A stretch of DNA of 64,000 nt from Burkholderiales bacterium PBB3 (GTDB lineage Bacteria > Pseudomonadota > Gammaproteobacteria > Burkholderiales > Burkholderiaceae_C), in assembly GCA_002256115.1 (NCBI GenBank), contig NKIK01000010.1:1-64000 (forward strand), given 5' to 3'. The notes below the pieces were generated by a model that saw nothing but the letters and a program-made list of their open reading frames with translations, did no database searches and was not told the origin of the DNA. Numbering within the stretch: position 1 is the first letter of the stretch; every line of letters starts with the position of its first letter. Positions 52,425-60,880 of this stretch are shown one piece after another. A program made the translations under genes and the position numbers.

Positions 52425-52826
52425 ATGGAAATGCCACTTCGAAATGTCCGGCCGAACATAGTTCAGTCGATTCGCGCCTTTCGCGTGCCAGAGCTACAAG
52501 AGGCTGCCCAAGGTTTGGGACACCACTTTTTGTACGCCAATCTGGCCAATGCGCAAACCAAGCAAGACGTGCTCGATCTGATCGGCCAACAGTTCATTTT
52601 GCCCACCCACGGTGGCAAGAACTTTGACGCGCTCTACGACAGCATGACCGACCCGGTGCACAAGTCCGGCCCACAGCCTGGCTTTATCGCCGTGCTGGAG
52701 CACATCCCTGCCAACGTGAAGTTTGACAAGGAAGCGCGCGAGCAGCTTCTGGACATCTTCCGTGACACGGCCGATTACTGGGGAGACCGGAAGATTCCAT
52801 TCCGGTGCTTCTATTCTTTTCTGTAG
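52425..52826 (+). CDS. Barstar-family ribonuclease inhibitor
   Basis: 133 residues. Cytoplasmic inhibitor that would protect the host from the barnase-like RNase encoded upstream. Family features: FLYANLANAQTKQDVLDLIGQQF (inhibitory helix region), GKNFDALYDSMTD with the acidic contact residues, and a C-terminal IFRDTADYW. ATG at 52425. The last residues overlap an 11-bp inverted repeat that follows. Confidence 0.87.
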   Translation: MEMPLRNVRPNIVQSIRAFRVPELQEAAQGLGHHFLYANLANAQTKQDVLDLIGQQFILPTHGGKNFDALYDSMTDPVHKSGPQPGFIAVLEHIPANVKFDKEAREQLLDIFRDTADYWGDRKIPFRCFYSFL

Positions 52827-52861
52827 CCCGTTCTGCACACACCAGCCAAGCAGAACGGGCG
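52825..52861 (+). terminator. Hairpin after the barnase-barstar pair
   Basis: GCCCGTTCTGC (52826-52836) and GCAGAACGGGC (52850-52860) are exact reverse complements. No T-run follows, so termination is only a possibility. Confidence 0.4.
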
Positions 52862-53176
52862 AACGAGGCAAGCAGCACATTCCCAGCGACCGATATCGTT
52901 GCGGAAATCAACACAGTGACGGAAGCCGGCGAGAAGATGCCAACCGACAAACTGTTGGATGTGTCCCCCCTGGCGTTGCGCATGAGCAGCCCTTTTAACG
53001 CAGGGTATTGGTTGGCGGCGGCGTAGCTGTTGCCCCCACGCTCCGCCGCTGCGCGGGTCGCTGCCCCCCGAGGGGGCTAATTCGCCTTGGGGCGGCCCGG
53101 CGGCGAATTGCATCTCTCTCCGGCTACTCCGCTGGGTAGTAAATTACCGGAAAGCCCATCTTGTGATGGGCTTTTT
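52827..53176. other. Intergenic interval with coding relic, family C repeat and terminator
   Basis: After the hairpin, plus-strand sequence up to 53026 stays open (…EINTVTEAGEKMPTDKLL…, ending NAGYWLAAA) but has no start, no ribosome site and no recognised homologue, so I treat it as a possible 3' relic. A family C repeat (53033-53111) and a terminator (53151-53178) follow. Confidence 0.4.
53033..53111. repeat. Family C dispersed repeat, copy 1
   Basis: CCCCCACGCTCCGCCGCTGC, then GCTGCCCCCCGAGGGGGCTAA, then TTCGCCTTGGGGCGGCCCGG and GCGAATTGC. Two nested stems (CCCCC/GGGGG and CGCC/GGCG). Shared block by block with 53668-53747. Confidence 0.88.
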
Positions 53177-53178
53177 TT
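53151..53178 (+). terminator. Rho-independent terminator upstream of the rsmA 3' end
   Basis: AAAGCCCATC (53151-53160), loop TTGT, GATGGGCTTT (53165-53174), then more T. A plus-strand terminator whose end overlaps the rsmA stop codon. Confidence 0.85.
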
Positions 53179-54025
53179 ACGCTGCGTGCAAGGCGTCTAC
53201 TTGTTGCGCCAGGGCCACGTACTCGTGGACCGGCACTTCTTCGGCGCGGCGTTTCACGTCGAACTCTCCAGCGAAGCCTTGTGCTTCCAGCCATTGGCCG
53301 AGGGTGTGGCGCAAGAGTTTGCGGCGTTGGCTGAAGGCGACTTGCACCATTTCACTCAGGCGCTTTTCATTCAAGATGGGGGGCTGGGCCAGGGGCACCA
53401 TGCGCACCACCGCACTATCCACCCGCGGCGGCGGATCGAAACTCTCGGGCGGCACGAACAGCACATTTTCCATGGCGTAACGCCACTGCAGCATCACACT
53501 CAAGCGCCCAAACGCAGCGGTGCTCGGAGAGGCCACCATGCGGTCGATGACTTCCTTTTGCAGCATGAAATGCTGGTCTTCAATGCAGCCCACGTACTGC
53601 AACAAGTGGAACAGTATGGGTGTGGAGATGTTGTAGGGCAGGTTGCCCACAACTCGTAACTTGTTGGCCCCCACGCTTGTCGTTTCACGTACTGCGCTGC
53701 CCCCCAAGGGGGCTAATTTTTCTTCGGGCGGCCGGTCGAAAAATTGCCCTTGTGCGAGCTGCGCGAAGTCCACCTTCAGCACATCCGACTCGATCACCGT
53801 GAGCTGCGGATGGTCGCGCAGGCGGTGGGCCAAGTCGCGGTCCAGCTCAATCACGGTGAGGTGTCCCAGCCTTTCGACCAGGGGTTGGGTCATTGCCGCC
53901 AGACCGGGGCCAATCTCCACCATGCGTTGCCCGGCTTGCGGATGGATGGCGTCCACAATGCCATCGATGATGCCGCCATCGGACAGAAAGTGCTGGCCGA
54001 AGCGCTTGCGGGCAATGTGTTTCAT
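53177..54025 (-). CDS. rsmA: 16S rRNA (adenine1518/1519-N6)-dimethyltransferase with an in-frame repeat insertion
   Basis: 282 residues. Dimethylates two adenosines in helix 45 of 16S rRNA (KsgA). N-terminus [16 protein letters not shown] is the family signature; motif [15 protein letters not shown]; motif [13 protein letters not shown]-terminal domain with [16 protein letters not shown] at 54025, 4 bases after the surA stop. Odd: between [11 protein letters not shown] and [11 protein letters not shown] there are about 30 residues not found in the family ([15 protein letters not shown] and following), encoded by a family C repeat at 53668-53747. The frame is open and the catalytic motifs are intact, so the enzyme is probably still active. 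Confidence 0.93.
   Translation of the reverse strand: MKHIARKRFGQHFLSDGGIIDGIVDAIHPQAGQRMVEIGPGLAAMTQPLVERLGHLTVIELDRDLAHRLRDHPQLTVIESDVLKVDFAQLAQGQFFDRPPEEKLAPLGGSAVRETTSVGANKLRVVGNLPYNISTPILFHLLQYVGCIEDQHFMLQKEVIDRMVASPSTAAFGRLSVMLQWRYAMENVLFVPPESFDPPPRVDSAVVRMVPLAQPPILNEKRLSEMVQVAFSQRRKLLRHTLGQWLEAQGFAGEFDVKRRAEEVPVHEYVALAQQVDALHAA
53668..53747. repeat. Family C dispersed repeat, copy 2 (inside rsmA)
   Basis: CCCCCACGCT, then GCGCTGCCCCCCAAGGGGGC, TAATTTTTCTTCGGGCGGCC and AAATTGC, in the same order as the copy at 53033. Translated on the minus strand as part of rsmA. Confidence 0.88.
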
Positions 54026-54029
54026 GCGC

Positions 54030-55337
54030 TCAGAGCGGTGGCTCGCGCATTTCGACAAAGGCGCGACCGCGCACATCACGTGCCCAACTGGTGTAGGCCT
54101 CTTCGTAACGGCTCTCGCGCAACTGGGCGCGGACTTGCTCACGCACTTCGGCAGGCGTCAATTCCACGCGTTTGCGCTCGACCACCTGCAAAATATGCAT
54201 GCCAAAACGGGAAGCAAAAGGCTCACTGAGCTTGCCCTCCGCCAAGCGGTTCATTACCTCCTCAAACTCCGGCACAAAAAGGCCCGGTGCGGCCCAGCCC
54301 AAATCGCCACCCTGGGCGGCACTGCCATCCTGGGAGTTTTCGCGCGCCAGGGTCTCAAAAGTCGCCTTGCCGGACTCCACCTGCTTCTTGAAGTCAAGTA
54401 ATCGCGCAGTGGCGTCTGAGGCAGTTAACTGCGCGTTGGGACGCAACAGAATATGGCGTGCACGGGTCTGAACCGATGCACGGCTGGGTGGCGCTGGCAC
54501 TTTGCGCTCGACGACCTTGAGGATGTGCAGACCGGCGTCCGAGCGCACGATGTCAGAAATGCCGCCCACCGCCAAACGCTGTGTCGCTTCCAAAAAGAGC
54601 GGTGGATACCGATCACCGCGGCGCAGACCCAATTGGCCGCCCGAGGTGGTGTCGGCGGCAGACAATTCGGTGACCAATTGCTCAAACGATGCGCCGGCAC
54701 GCACACGTGCCAGCGTTTTCTGGGCCAGCTCTTGGCGCGCAGCGCGCACCTCGGCAGTGGCTTTGTCGGGGATGGCAATCAATATTTGCGCCAGGTTCAC
54801 TTCCTGGGCGGCTGGGTCGTTGGCACGCTCCAACTCCTCGGCCAAAGCCCGGTCTACGTCTTGGTCACTGATACGCAGGCGGCCTTCCACTTCACGCTCA
54901 CGCAAGCGAGTCAACAAAAACTGGTCGCGCAGCTGACCACGAAAGCGCGACAGCGCGATGCCATCCTTGGCCAGGCGGCGGCGCAGCTCAGGCACATCAA
55001 TCTGGTTTTGGCGGGCAACAGATTGTTCTGCCTGGTCGACATTGGATTCATCGACCCGGATACCCATTTCGCGCGCGACTTGCAGTTGGGCACGCTCGCC
55101 GATCAGCCGCTCCAGAACCAGTTTGCGCAGCTCATCGGCTGGTGGCAGGGTCTGGGCTTGTTGGGCGTTTTCTTGCCGGATGCGCGTGATCTCCATGCGG
55201 AGCTCACCTTCAGTAATCGGCTCGGAATTCACCACTGCAATGATGTAATCCGCCTGCTGCGCGGTTTGGCCGTGTGCCAGCAGCGTCAGGGCGCTTGCCA
55301 ACAGGCAAAAAGCAGGTTTCCAAATTCGAATTTTCAT
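54030..55337 (-). CDS. surA: Periplasmic peptidyl-prolyl isomerase/chaperone SurA
   Basis: 435 residues. Escorts unfolded outer-membrane proteins, including LptD, across the periplasm. Signal peptide ([15 protein letters not shown]), N-terminal chaperone domain ([19 protein letters not shown]), two parvulin domains ([20 protein letters not shown] and [20 protein letters not shown]), and a C-terminal helix ([20 protein letters not shown]). ATG at 55337 behind GGAGAG; 12 bases after lptD and followed by rsmA, the classic order. Confidence 0.95.
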   Translation of the reverse strand: MKIRIWKPAFCLLASALTLLAHGQTAQQADYIIAVVNSEPITEGELRMEITRIRQENAQQAQTLPPADELRKLVLERLIGERAQLQVAREMGIRVDESNVDQAEQSVARQNQIDVPELRRRLAKDGIALSRFRGQLRDQFLLTRLREREVEGRLRISDQDVDRALAEELERANDPAAQEVNLAQILIAIPDKATAEVRAARQELAQKTLARVRAGASFEQLVTELSAADTTSGGQLGLRRGDRYPPLFLEATQRLAVGGISDIVRSDAGLHILKVVERKVPAPPSRASVQTRARHILLRPNAQLTASDATARLLDFKKQVESGKATFETLARENSQDGSAAQGGDLGWAAPGLFVPEFEEVMNRLAEGKLSEPFASRFGMHILQVVERKRVELTPAEVREQVRAQLRESRYEEAYTSWARDVRGRAFVEMREPPL

Positions 55338-55349
55338 AGTCTCTCCATC

Positions 55350-57764
55350 TCAGTCGTAATTGCTGAAACGGCTGGGGGCCGTGCCAGGTTCACGCAAATT
55401 TTGGTATCGCGAAATATTTTGGGCAAAGGTCGATTGGGGATTGCGCCCAACGCCCAATCGGGTGAAGCCAACAAAGTCCAATTGAAATGCCAAATTCTCG
55501 GTCGCGCTGCTGGTGCTGGTTTGTACGCGCTGAAACACGACCCGCCCCAGCCAACAGCCCGCATCGTACTCGACGCCCAAAACCGAGTCGACCAGGCGTC
55601 GCTCGTTGAGGCTGTAGTTCATGCGGCCCACTGCGTAGTAGCGACCGACCCGTTCGCTGCTGGCCAAGGGGCCGTTGGGCGTACCGGAAAAACTCAGAGG
55701 CCATTGCCAACTGGTATCGACTTGCTCGCTGAGGCCGCTCTGAAAGCGGTAAGCCGCATTGAACACTCGGTGCTCACCAGGGCGGTAACTCGCCCCAATC
55801 GTGGAGCGCACCGATTGCTCGGTCTTGGCGTTGTATTGCACGGTGGAGTCCAACACCCAGCGGCTGTCTATATTGACCGAAGCACCCAGCAAAATATCGC
55901 TAAAGCCTGCCAGTGCAGGGCTGGTGGCGGGTGTCAACGTGACTTTCTGGTCTTCAAAGCGCAAGCGCTGGGCAAAGCCAAAGCGCGCGTACTGGGCACC
56001 GGTATCGGCATCCAGCAAGCGGGTGGTGACGCCCAGTGTCAGCAAGTTGTTGTCTGCAATTTTGTCGTGACCGACAAAAGCGTTGTCGGTGTAGATGCTG
56101 GCAAAGTTGAAGTCGTTGCCGGCCGTATCGTAGTTAGGCAGCAAGCGCTGGTCCCGGTAGGGCGTGTAGACGTAGTAGGCCCGGGGCTCCAGGGTTTGCA
56201 CCAGGCTCTTGCCCCACAAGCTAGCCTCACGCTCAAACACCAGGCCGCTGTCCAGGCTGAAAGTGGGAACCACGCTGTCGGCCTCGCGCCGTCCGTTGGA
56301 CAGCGCGTCGTCAAACTGGTAACTGCTCGCATGCAATTGCAGCTTGGGGATCAGGAATCCGGCCGGGGCCAGCCAAGGCCTGCTGATTTGCACCACACCC
56401 AGGCTACGCTGGGCATTGGGTTGCAGCGTAAGCGTGCGGTTGGATACAAACTGGGTGAAATCGCCTTCCACCGAAGCGTCCAACCCGTGCCAGTTGTCTA
56501 GCGCATAACGCGCAGTGAGCTGGGGAGCGCGGTCGTAGGGCGGCACGATGGGTGCCGTCACGTCTTGCAAGGTTTGCCATTGCAAAACCCGCAGCGAGGT
56601 GGACAGCGCACCCTGCCCCCACGATGCCACTAGATCATTGGGCAGCAAGCGCTGCGTCAGGGCCGGGCTGCTGCGGGTGAAGTCGCGCCAGTAGTCGTCG
56701 TCACTCACCCGGTTCAAATTCACACTGACACCCACACCGCCCATGCCGGTGTCTACGTTACCCGCATGGATCAAAGACACGCCCCAGCGGTCTGTTTTGC
56801 GCAATTGGTCACTGGGCATGTAGTTGGCCCGAATACCGCCGCCGTAGCTGGGCTCCAGGTAGCGGAACTCGGCACCCAAGTCCACGCCACGGGCCGTCAT
56901 GACGGTGGGGGTCAGCGTCGCGTCGCGGTTCGGGGCAATATTCCAGTAATAGGGCAGCACCAGCTCAGCACCGTTCACATTGTCCAGACCCAAGGTAGGG
57001 GGCAAGACACCGGACTTGCGTTTGTCGCTCAGCGGGAAACTGATAGCGGGCACGGGCAAGATGGGCACGCCCTGAAAGCTCAGTACCGCACCGTGGGCGA
57101 CGCCAGTTTCCTCATCGTTGTCCAGATCAATGCGCTTGGCCCGCAATATCCAGCCGGGCAGCCAGTCAGGCCCAGCCTCGCGGCGGCAGGTGGTGTAGGT
57201 GGCGTTGTGCACCGTGGCGTGGCTGGCGTCCTGAAAATCAGCACGGTCGGCCGTGCCGTGCGCATCATTTTGCAAAAACTGGTAGCTTGGCGCGGTAAAG
57301 AAACCCTCAAACGCATCGACCTTGAGATCGAGCAGCGGGCCTTCGTAGATGTTGCCACCCCGGTTGATGCGTACGTTGCCGGTGGCCACCGCGCGGTCGG
57401 TCGACTGGTCGTAGGTCAGGCGGTCGGCCCGAATCACGGTACCAGCCTTGCGCAATACGGCGCCGCCCTCCAGTGTGGTGTCCAGGTCCGGGCGGCCGGT
57501 GATGCGGTCCGCCTGCAAAAATACGGGGGCGGACTTGGCTGCGTCGGGCGGCAGTTTGTCTTGCAGAAGGGGGCTGGACTTGAGTTGCACAGCGTCCTGT
57601 GCCCAGGCCAGCTGACACGGGGCCACGGCGCACACCAACGCGGTGGCGGCCCAGAGGGGTTGGATCAACCCGGGTGTCAGGTCGCTCAAGCGAAAGCGCA
57701 TGGTCAAGGGAACGGTGTCAACAAAAGGAGGCAATAGGCGGGGTTTGTAGAATGGATTATCCAT
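55350..57764 (-). CDS. lptD: LPS-assembly protein LptD
   Basis: 804 residues. Outer-membrane barrel that inserts lipopolysaccharide with LptE. An N-terminal LptA/OstA-like beta-jellyroll (VFLQADRITGRPDLDTTLEGGAV, ...VRINRGGNIYEGP) is followed by the LptD barrel (YYWNIAPNRDATLTPTVM, GVDLGAEFRYLE) and family cysteines. The ATG at 57764 has GGGAG upstream, which I follow; the signal peptide then begins about 21 residues in, at MRFRLSDL, and 57701 is the alternative start. The 57764 ATG overlaps the ATG of the divergent kinase-like gene. First gene of lptD-surA-rsmA. Confidence 0.93.
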   Translation of the reverse strand: MDNPFYKPRLLPPFVDTVPLTMRFRLSDLTPGLIQPLWAATALVCAVAPCQLAWAQDAVQLKSSPLLQDKLPPDAAKSAPVFLQADRITGRPDLDTTLEGGAVLRKAGTVIRADRLTYDQSTDRAVATGNVRINRGGNIYEGPLLDLKVDAFEGFFTAPSYQFLQNDAHGTADRADFQDASHATVHNATYTTCRREAGPDWLPGWILRAKRIDLDNDEETGVAHGAVLSFQGVPILPVPAISFPLSDKRKSGVLPPTLGLDNVNGAELVLPYYWNIAPNRDATLTPTVMTARGVDLGAEFRYLEPSYGGGIRANYMPSDQLRKTDRWGVSLIHAGNVDTGMGGVGVSVNLNRVSDDDYWRDFTRSSPALTQRLLPNDLVASWGQGALSTSLRVLQWQTLQDVTAPIVPPYDRAPQLTARYALDNWHGLDASVEGDFTQFVSNRTLTLQPNAQRSLGVVQISRPWLAPAGFLIPKLQLHASSYQFDDALSNGRREADSVVPTFSLDSGLVFEREASLWGKSLVQTLEPRAYYVYTPYRDQRLLPNYDTAGNDFNFASIYTDNAFVGHDKIADNNLLTLGVTTRLLDADTGAQYARFGFAQRLRFEDQKVTLTPATSPALAGFSDILLGASVNIDSRWVLDSTVQYNAKTEQSVRSTIGASYRPGEHRVFNAAYRFQSGLSEQVDTSWQWPLSFSGTPNGPLASSERVGRYYAVGRMNYSLNERRLVDSVLGVEYDAGCWLGRVVFQRVQTSTSSATENLAFQLDFVGFTRLGVGRNPQSTFAQNISRYQNLREPGTAPSRFSNYD

Positions 57765-58581
57765 GAGCCTTACTCCCCCCCCGATTCCCGTCCCCCAGAG
57801 TCCCGCTGACCGGCTTGCCCCAGACCTCAGCTTGCTGGCATTGACAGCACAGGCTACGCCAGAAGCCCCGCCCTTGGCACTGTATGTTGCGGCCGTGGAC
57901 GCACTGGTGCAGTGGCAGACCCAAACGCTGCTTCCGGATCAACCCACTATGGACGCGGCGGTGCTGCTTGTGGGTCTGCAGGGCTTCAGCCACTGGTATT
58001 TGGGCGTTTACCGCAAGGCCGCGTTGGATGCAACGGCCCAGAAAGTATTGGACACCGCCTGTGCCACCATCGCCGCGCAGTGCCAAAACTGGCCCACGGT
58101 GCCGGTACACCAGTCTTTCACGCCCGCGCGTGTAGCTCGGCGTGCTGCAGAAGATACGGGGTTTGGCGTGCTGCCAGCCCCATCATCCGCCATTGGCCCG
58201 GTCACCTACGATATTGCGACGCTGGTGCGCGACCCCGAGCGAGTCTGGGACGAAAGCTTTGTGCTGGAAGTGACCATCCGCTACTGGGAACGTGCGCGCA
58301 AGGCCGGTCTACCAGTAGGCCAGGACTTCGGCGAGTTTTACCGGGGCATGGAATGGACAGGCTTGCAGCGCCATCTGACGCTGGTAGGCCAACTGGCCTG
58401 TGAAGCGGCGGAGGCGGGGGCGTTGACCACCGGCCCGGCAGAGCTGCCCGGTGCACCCGTGCTGCTGCATTACATACTTGCCACCTGTTCCCGCTACATC
58501 GAGCTGAAACCTCTGATGCGCTTGATCGAACGGATTGAAGGCCTTGAGTCAGCCGGCGGCTATGCATTTGGCCGTGTTTAG
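57763..58581 (+). CDS. Degenerate AmgK-like aminoglycoside-phosphotransferase-fold protein (pseudokinase)
   Basis: 272 residues. It aligns with the C-lobe of AmgK, the anomeric amino-sugar kinase normally encoded divergently from lptD: LYVAAVDALVQWQ, GPVTYDIATLVRD, VRYWEKAR-type VTIRYWERARKAGLPV, DFGEFYRGMEWTGLQRHLTLVG. The N-lobe (about 110 residues) is missing. The catalytic sites are lost: the HRDFMPRNL-type motif reads HQSFTPARV, and the DFQDA-type metal site reads PAPSSA, with the rest of the fold conserved. So it cannot be a normal kinase; a scaffold or regulatory pseudokinase, or an intact-frame pseudogene, are the options. ATG at 57763 overlaps the lptD start. Confidence 0.75.
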   Translation: MSLTPPPIPVPQSPADRLAPDLSLLALTAQATPEAPPLALYVAAVDALVQWQTQTLLPDQPTMDAAVLLVGLQGFSHWYLGVYRKAALDATAQKVLDTACATIAAQCQNWPTVPVHQSFTPARVARRAAEDTGFGVLPAPSSAIGPVTYDIATLVRDPERVWDESFVLEVTIRYWERARKAGLPVGQDFGEFYRGMEWTGLQRHLTLVGQLACEAAEAGALTTGPAELPGAPVLLHYILATCSRYIELKPLMRLIERIEGLESAGGYAFGRV

Positions 58582-58642
58582 AGGCAAATACGCCTTTGAA
58601 GCCGTGGATAGTGCGGGAGCAGCTCCTATATTGATAGCAAAC
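58582..58642 (+). repeat. Family A dispersed repeat, copy 11
   Basis: Full-length copy: GGCAAATACGCCTTTGAAGC, CGTGGATAGTGCGGGAGCAG, CTCCTATATTGATAGCAAA. It fills the gap between the pseudokinase stop and rsmE and ends 7 bases before the rsmE ATG, so it supplies that gene's translation start region. Confidence 0.93.
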
Positions 58643-58648
58643 TGAACT

Positions 58649-59389
58649 ATGCCACGCTTTTATTGCGCACAAGCCCTGGCCACGGGGCAAAGCTTGTTTC
58701 TACCGCCAGGCGCTGCACGCCATGTGCAAGTGCTGCGTTTGCAGCCAGGCTCAGACATCACCTTGTTCAACGGGTTGACCGAATCGGGTGGCGGCGAATT
58801 TGATGCCAAAGTAGTGCTGATGGGGCGCAGTGAGGTGCAGGTCGAGGTGGGTGCCCACCACGCCGTGCAGCGCGAAGCCCGGCTACCGGTGCATTTGGCC
58901 GTCGGCATGCCGGCCAATGACCGCATGGACTGGCTGGTTGAGAAGGCGACTGAGTTGGGTGTGGCCAGCATTCAGCCGCTGATGACCGAGCGCAGTGTTT
59001 TGCGCTTGAGCGGTGAGCGCGCTGACAAGAAGGTGGCCCATTGGCACAGTGTGGCGATTGCCAGCTGCGAGCAGTGTGGCGGAAACCAGGTGCCAGGTGT
59101 GCACCCGATTCGTACGCTGAACCAATGGTTGGCGGGGCAGGTACCGCCGCCAAACCCCCTGCATCGGCGCTTGTTGCTATCGCTGGGCGCGGATACGCAA
59201 GCCGTGCAGCTGCACGCACGCAACACGGATTTGCAACAGGTGACCTTTCTTTCCGGCCCAGAAGGGGGCCTCAGCGCCACCGAGGAGCAAGCGGCACGAC
59301 AAGCGGGCTTCGAGGGCGTATCTCTGGGGCCACGGGTCTTGCGTGCCGAGACCGCTGCGCTGGCCGCATTGGTCGCATTTCTCGTCTGA
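58649..59389 (+). CDS. rsmE: 16S rRNA (uracil1498-N3)-methyltransferase
   Basis: 246 residues. SPOUT-fold enzyme with an N-terminal PUA-like part (MPRFYCAQALATGQSLFLPP, RHVQVLRLQPG) and knot motifs AVGMPANDRMDWLVEKATELG, FLSGPEGGLSATEE and LGPRVLRAETAALAAL that bind SAM. Length normal. ATG at 58649; no clear Shine-Dalgarno because the leader is a family A repeat. Confidence 0.93.
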   Translation: MPRFYCAQALATGQSLFLPPGAARHVQVLRLQPGSDITLFNGLTESGGGEFDAKVVLMGRSEVQVEVGAHHAVQREARLPVHLAVGMPANDRMDWLVEKATELGVASIQPLMTERSVLRLSGERADKKVAHWHSVAIASCEQCGGNQVPGVHPIRTLNQWLAGQVPPPNPLHRRLLLSLGADTQAVQLHARNTDLQQVTFLSGPEGGLSATEEQAARQAGFEGVSLGPRVLRAETAALAALVAFLV

Positions 59390-59511
59390 ACAACAGGCCG
59401 CGCTTATCAGGGTTTGTCCGCGCCAGCGGGCTGGCAAAAACGGGAACCACGGGTGCATACTACGCCTCCGGACCGGTTACTTTTTAGCCCATGGCAGCCA
59501 GGAGATTTGTT

Positions 59512-60813
59512 GTGATATCCGATTTGATAAGTGACTCCATGCGGGCCAAAGGCCTGAGCACCCTGATGCGCGGTGCTGGAATGCTGACGCGCTTCATCCC
59601 CATTCCACAACCCACGCTGTTGGTCGGGCCTGGCTCCAGTGGACGCTTGGGGCAGGCGATTGCAGGCTTCGGCCATACCAAAATCCTCATCGTCACCGAC
59701 AGCATCATCTCCAAGCTGGGCTTGCTCAAAGACCTGACTGATGCATTGACCGCGGGTGGTGCCAAGTACGTGGTGTTTGACGAAATTACACCGGACGCAC
59801 CGATTCCCTTGATTGAAAGAGGCATCGAGTTTTATCAAGCCCACGACTGCGATGCCATCGTGGCGTTTGGGGGAGGATCGTCCATGGACGCGTCCAAGGC
59901 CATTGCCGTCTCCATCTCCAACCCCAAGCCCTTGCGCAAACTGGCGGGCTACCTCAAGGGCCTGAAAGCCCCAGTACGCATCTATGCCGTGCCCACCACG
60001 GCGGGTACGGGTTCCGAGGTCACCGTCGCCGCGGTAATCTCCGACCCCGAAATGCACTCCAAGCTGGTCATCGTCGACCCGCGCATGGTGCCCAAGATGG
60101 CCGCGCGCGACCCGAGCCTGATGACGGGCCTGCCGCCCCACATCACGGCCGCCACCGGCATTGACGCGCTGACCCACGCCGTGGAAGCCTTTGTGGGCAA
60201 CTGGACCACGCCGTATTCCGACGGCATGGCCTTGTCTGCCGTGGGTCTGATTTTTGAGAACCTGCGCACGGCCTACCGCGATGGCAAAAACCTGGAGGCG
60301 CGCGAAAAAATGTCGCTGGCCTCCACCTACGCTGGCTTTGCTTTCACGCGCGCCAATGTGGGATACGTACACGCCATCGCCCACCAGTTTGGTGGCAAGT
60401 ACCACACGCCCCACGGCCTGGCCAACGCCATCATGTTGCCGCTGGTGCTGAAGTACTCCGCCCCCGCTATCACCGAGCGCCTGGCGCTGCTCGCGATCCG
60501 CGCCAAGGTCGGCAAAGACGGTGAAAACCGCGAGGTGCTGGCGCAAAAGTTTCTGGATGCGGTGGATGATCTCAACCGCGACCTGGGCATTCCGACCGTG
60601 CTCGATGCCCTGAAGGAAGACGACATCCCCGCGCTGGCAAAAGCAGCCTGCTGGGAAGCCCACACCGGCTACCCGGTGCCGCGCTATATGTCGCAAACGG
60701 TGTGTGAAAACCTGATCCGCAAAGCCTTGCCCAAGAAAACCGTGACGCCGTCCAAAGCTGCCGCCTCACCTGCTGCCAAAGCAGCGGCAAAGCGCAGCAA
60801 GAAAGCGTCCTGA
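59512..60813 (+). CDS. Iron-dependent alcohol dehydrogenase with histone-H1-like C-terminal tail
   Basis: 433 residues. Group III Fe-ADH: NAD site FGGGSSMDASKAIA, PTTAGTGSEVT, and iron ligands in TGIDALTHAVEAF, HAIAHQFGGKYHTPHG. It would interconvert an alcohol and aldehyde. The GTG at 59512 has AGGAG seven bases upstream and is preferred to the ATG at 59491. After the fold ends (CENLIRKALPKK) there is a 22-residue Lys/Ala/Ser tail (SPAAKAAAKRSKKAS) not normal for this family. The next gene carries a longer tail of the same kind, which suggests they share a site in the cell. Confidence 0.88.
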   Translation: MISDLISDSMRAKGLSTLMRGAGMLTRFIPIPQPTLLVGPGSSGRLGQAIAGFGHTKILIVTDSIISKLGLLKDLTDALTAGGAKYVVFDEITPDAPIPLIERGIEFYQAHDCDAIVAFGGGSSMDASKAIAVSISNPKPLRKLAGYLKGLKAPVRIYAVPTTAGTGSEVTVAAVISDPEMHSKLVIVDPRMVPKMAARDPSLMTGLPPHITAATGIDALTHAVEAFVGNWTTPYSDGMALSAVGLIFENLRTAYRDGKNLEAREKMSLASTYAGFAFTRANVGYVHAIAHQFGGKYHTPHGLANAIMLPLVLKYSAPAITERLALLAIRAKVGKDGENREVLAQKFLDAVDDLNRDLGIPTVLDALKEDDIPALAKAACWEAHTGYPVPRYMSQTVCENLIRKALPKKTVTPSKAAASPAAKAAAKRSKKAS

Positions 60814-60880
60814 TTCGGGCCTGCCAGTTTCCTGATTGCGCGTGAGCGCCCCCATTTGAGTTCCACCGAGGAGTCGTTTG

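Noticed and set aside
52805-53026. Plus-strand frame ending NAGYWLAAA as a gene
   Set aside because: Overlaps the barstar 3' end, no start signal and no known domain; kept only as a possible relic.
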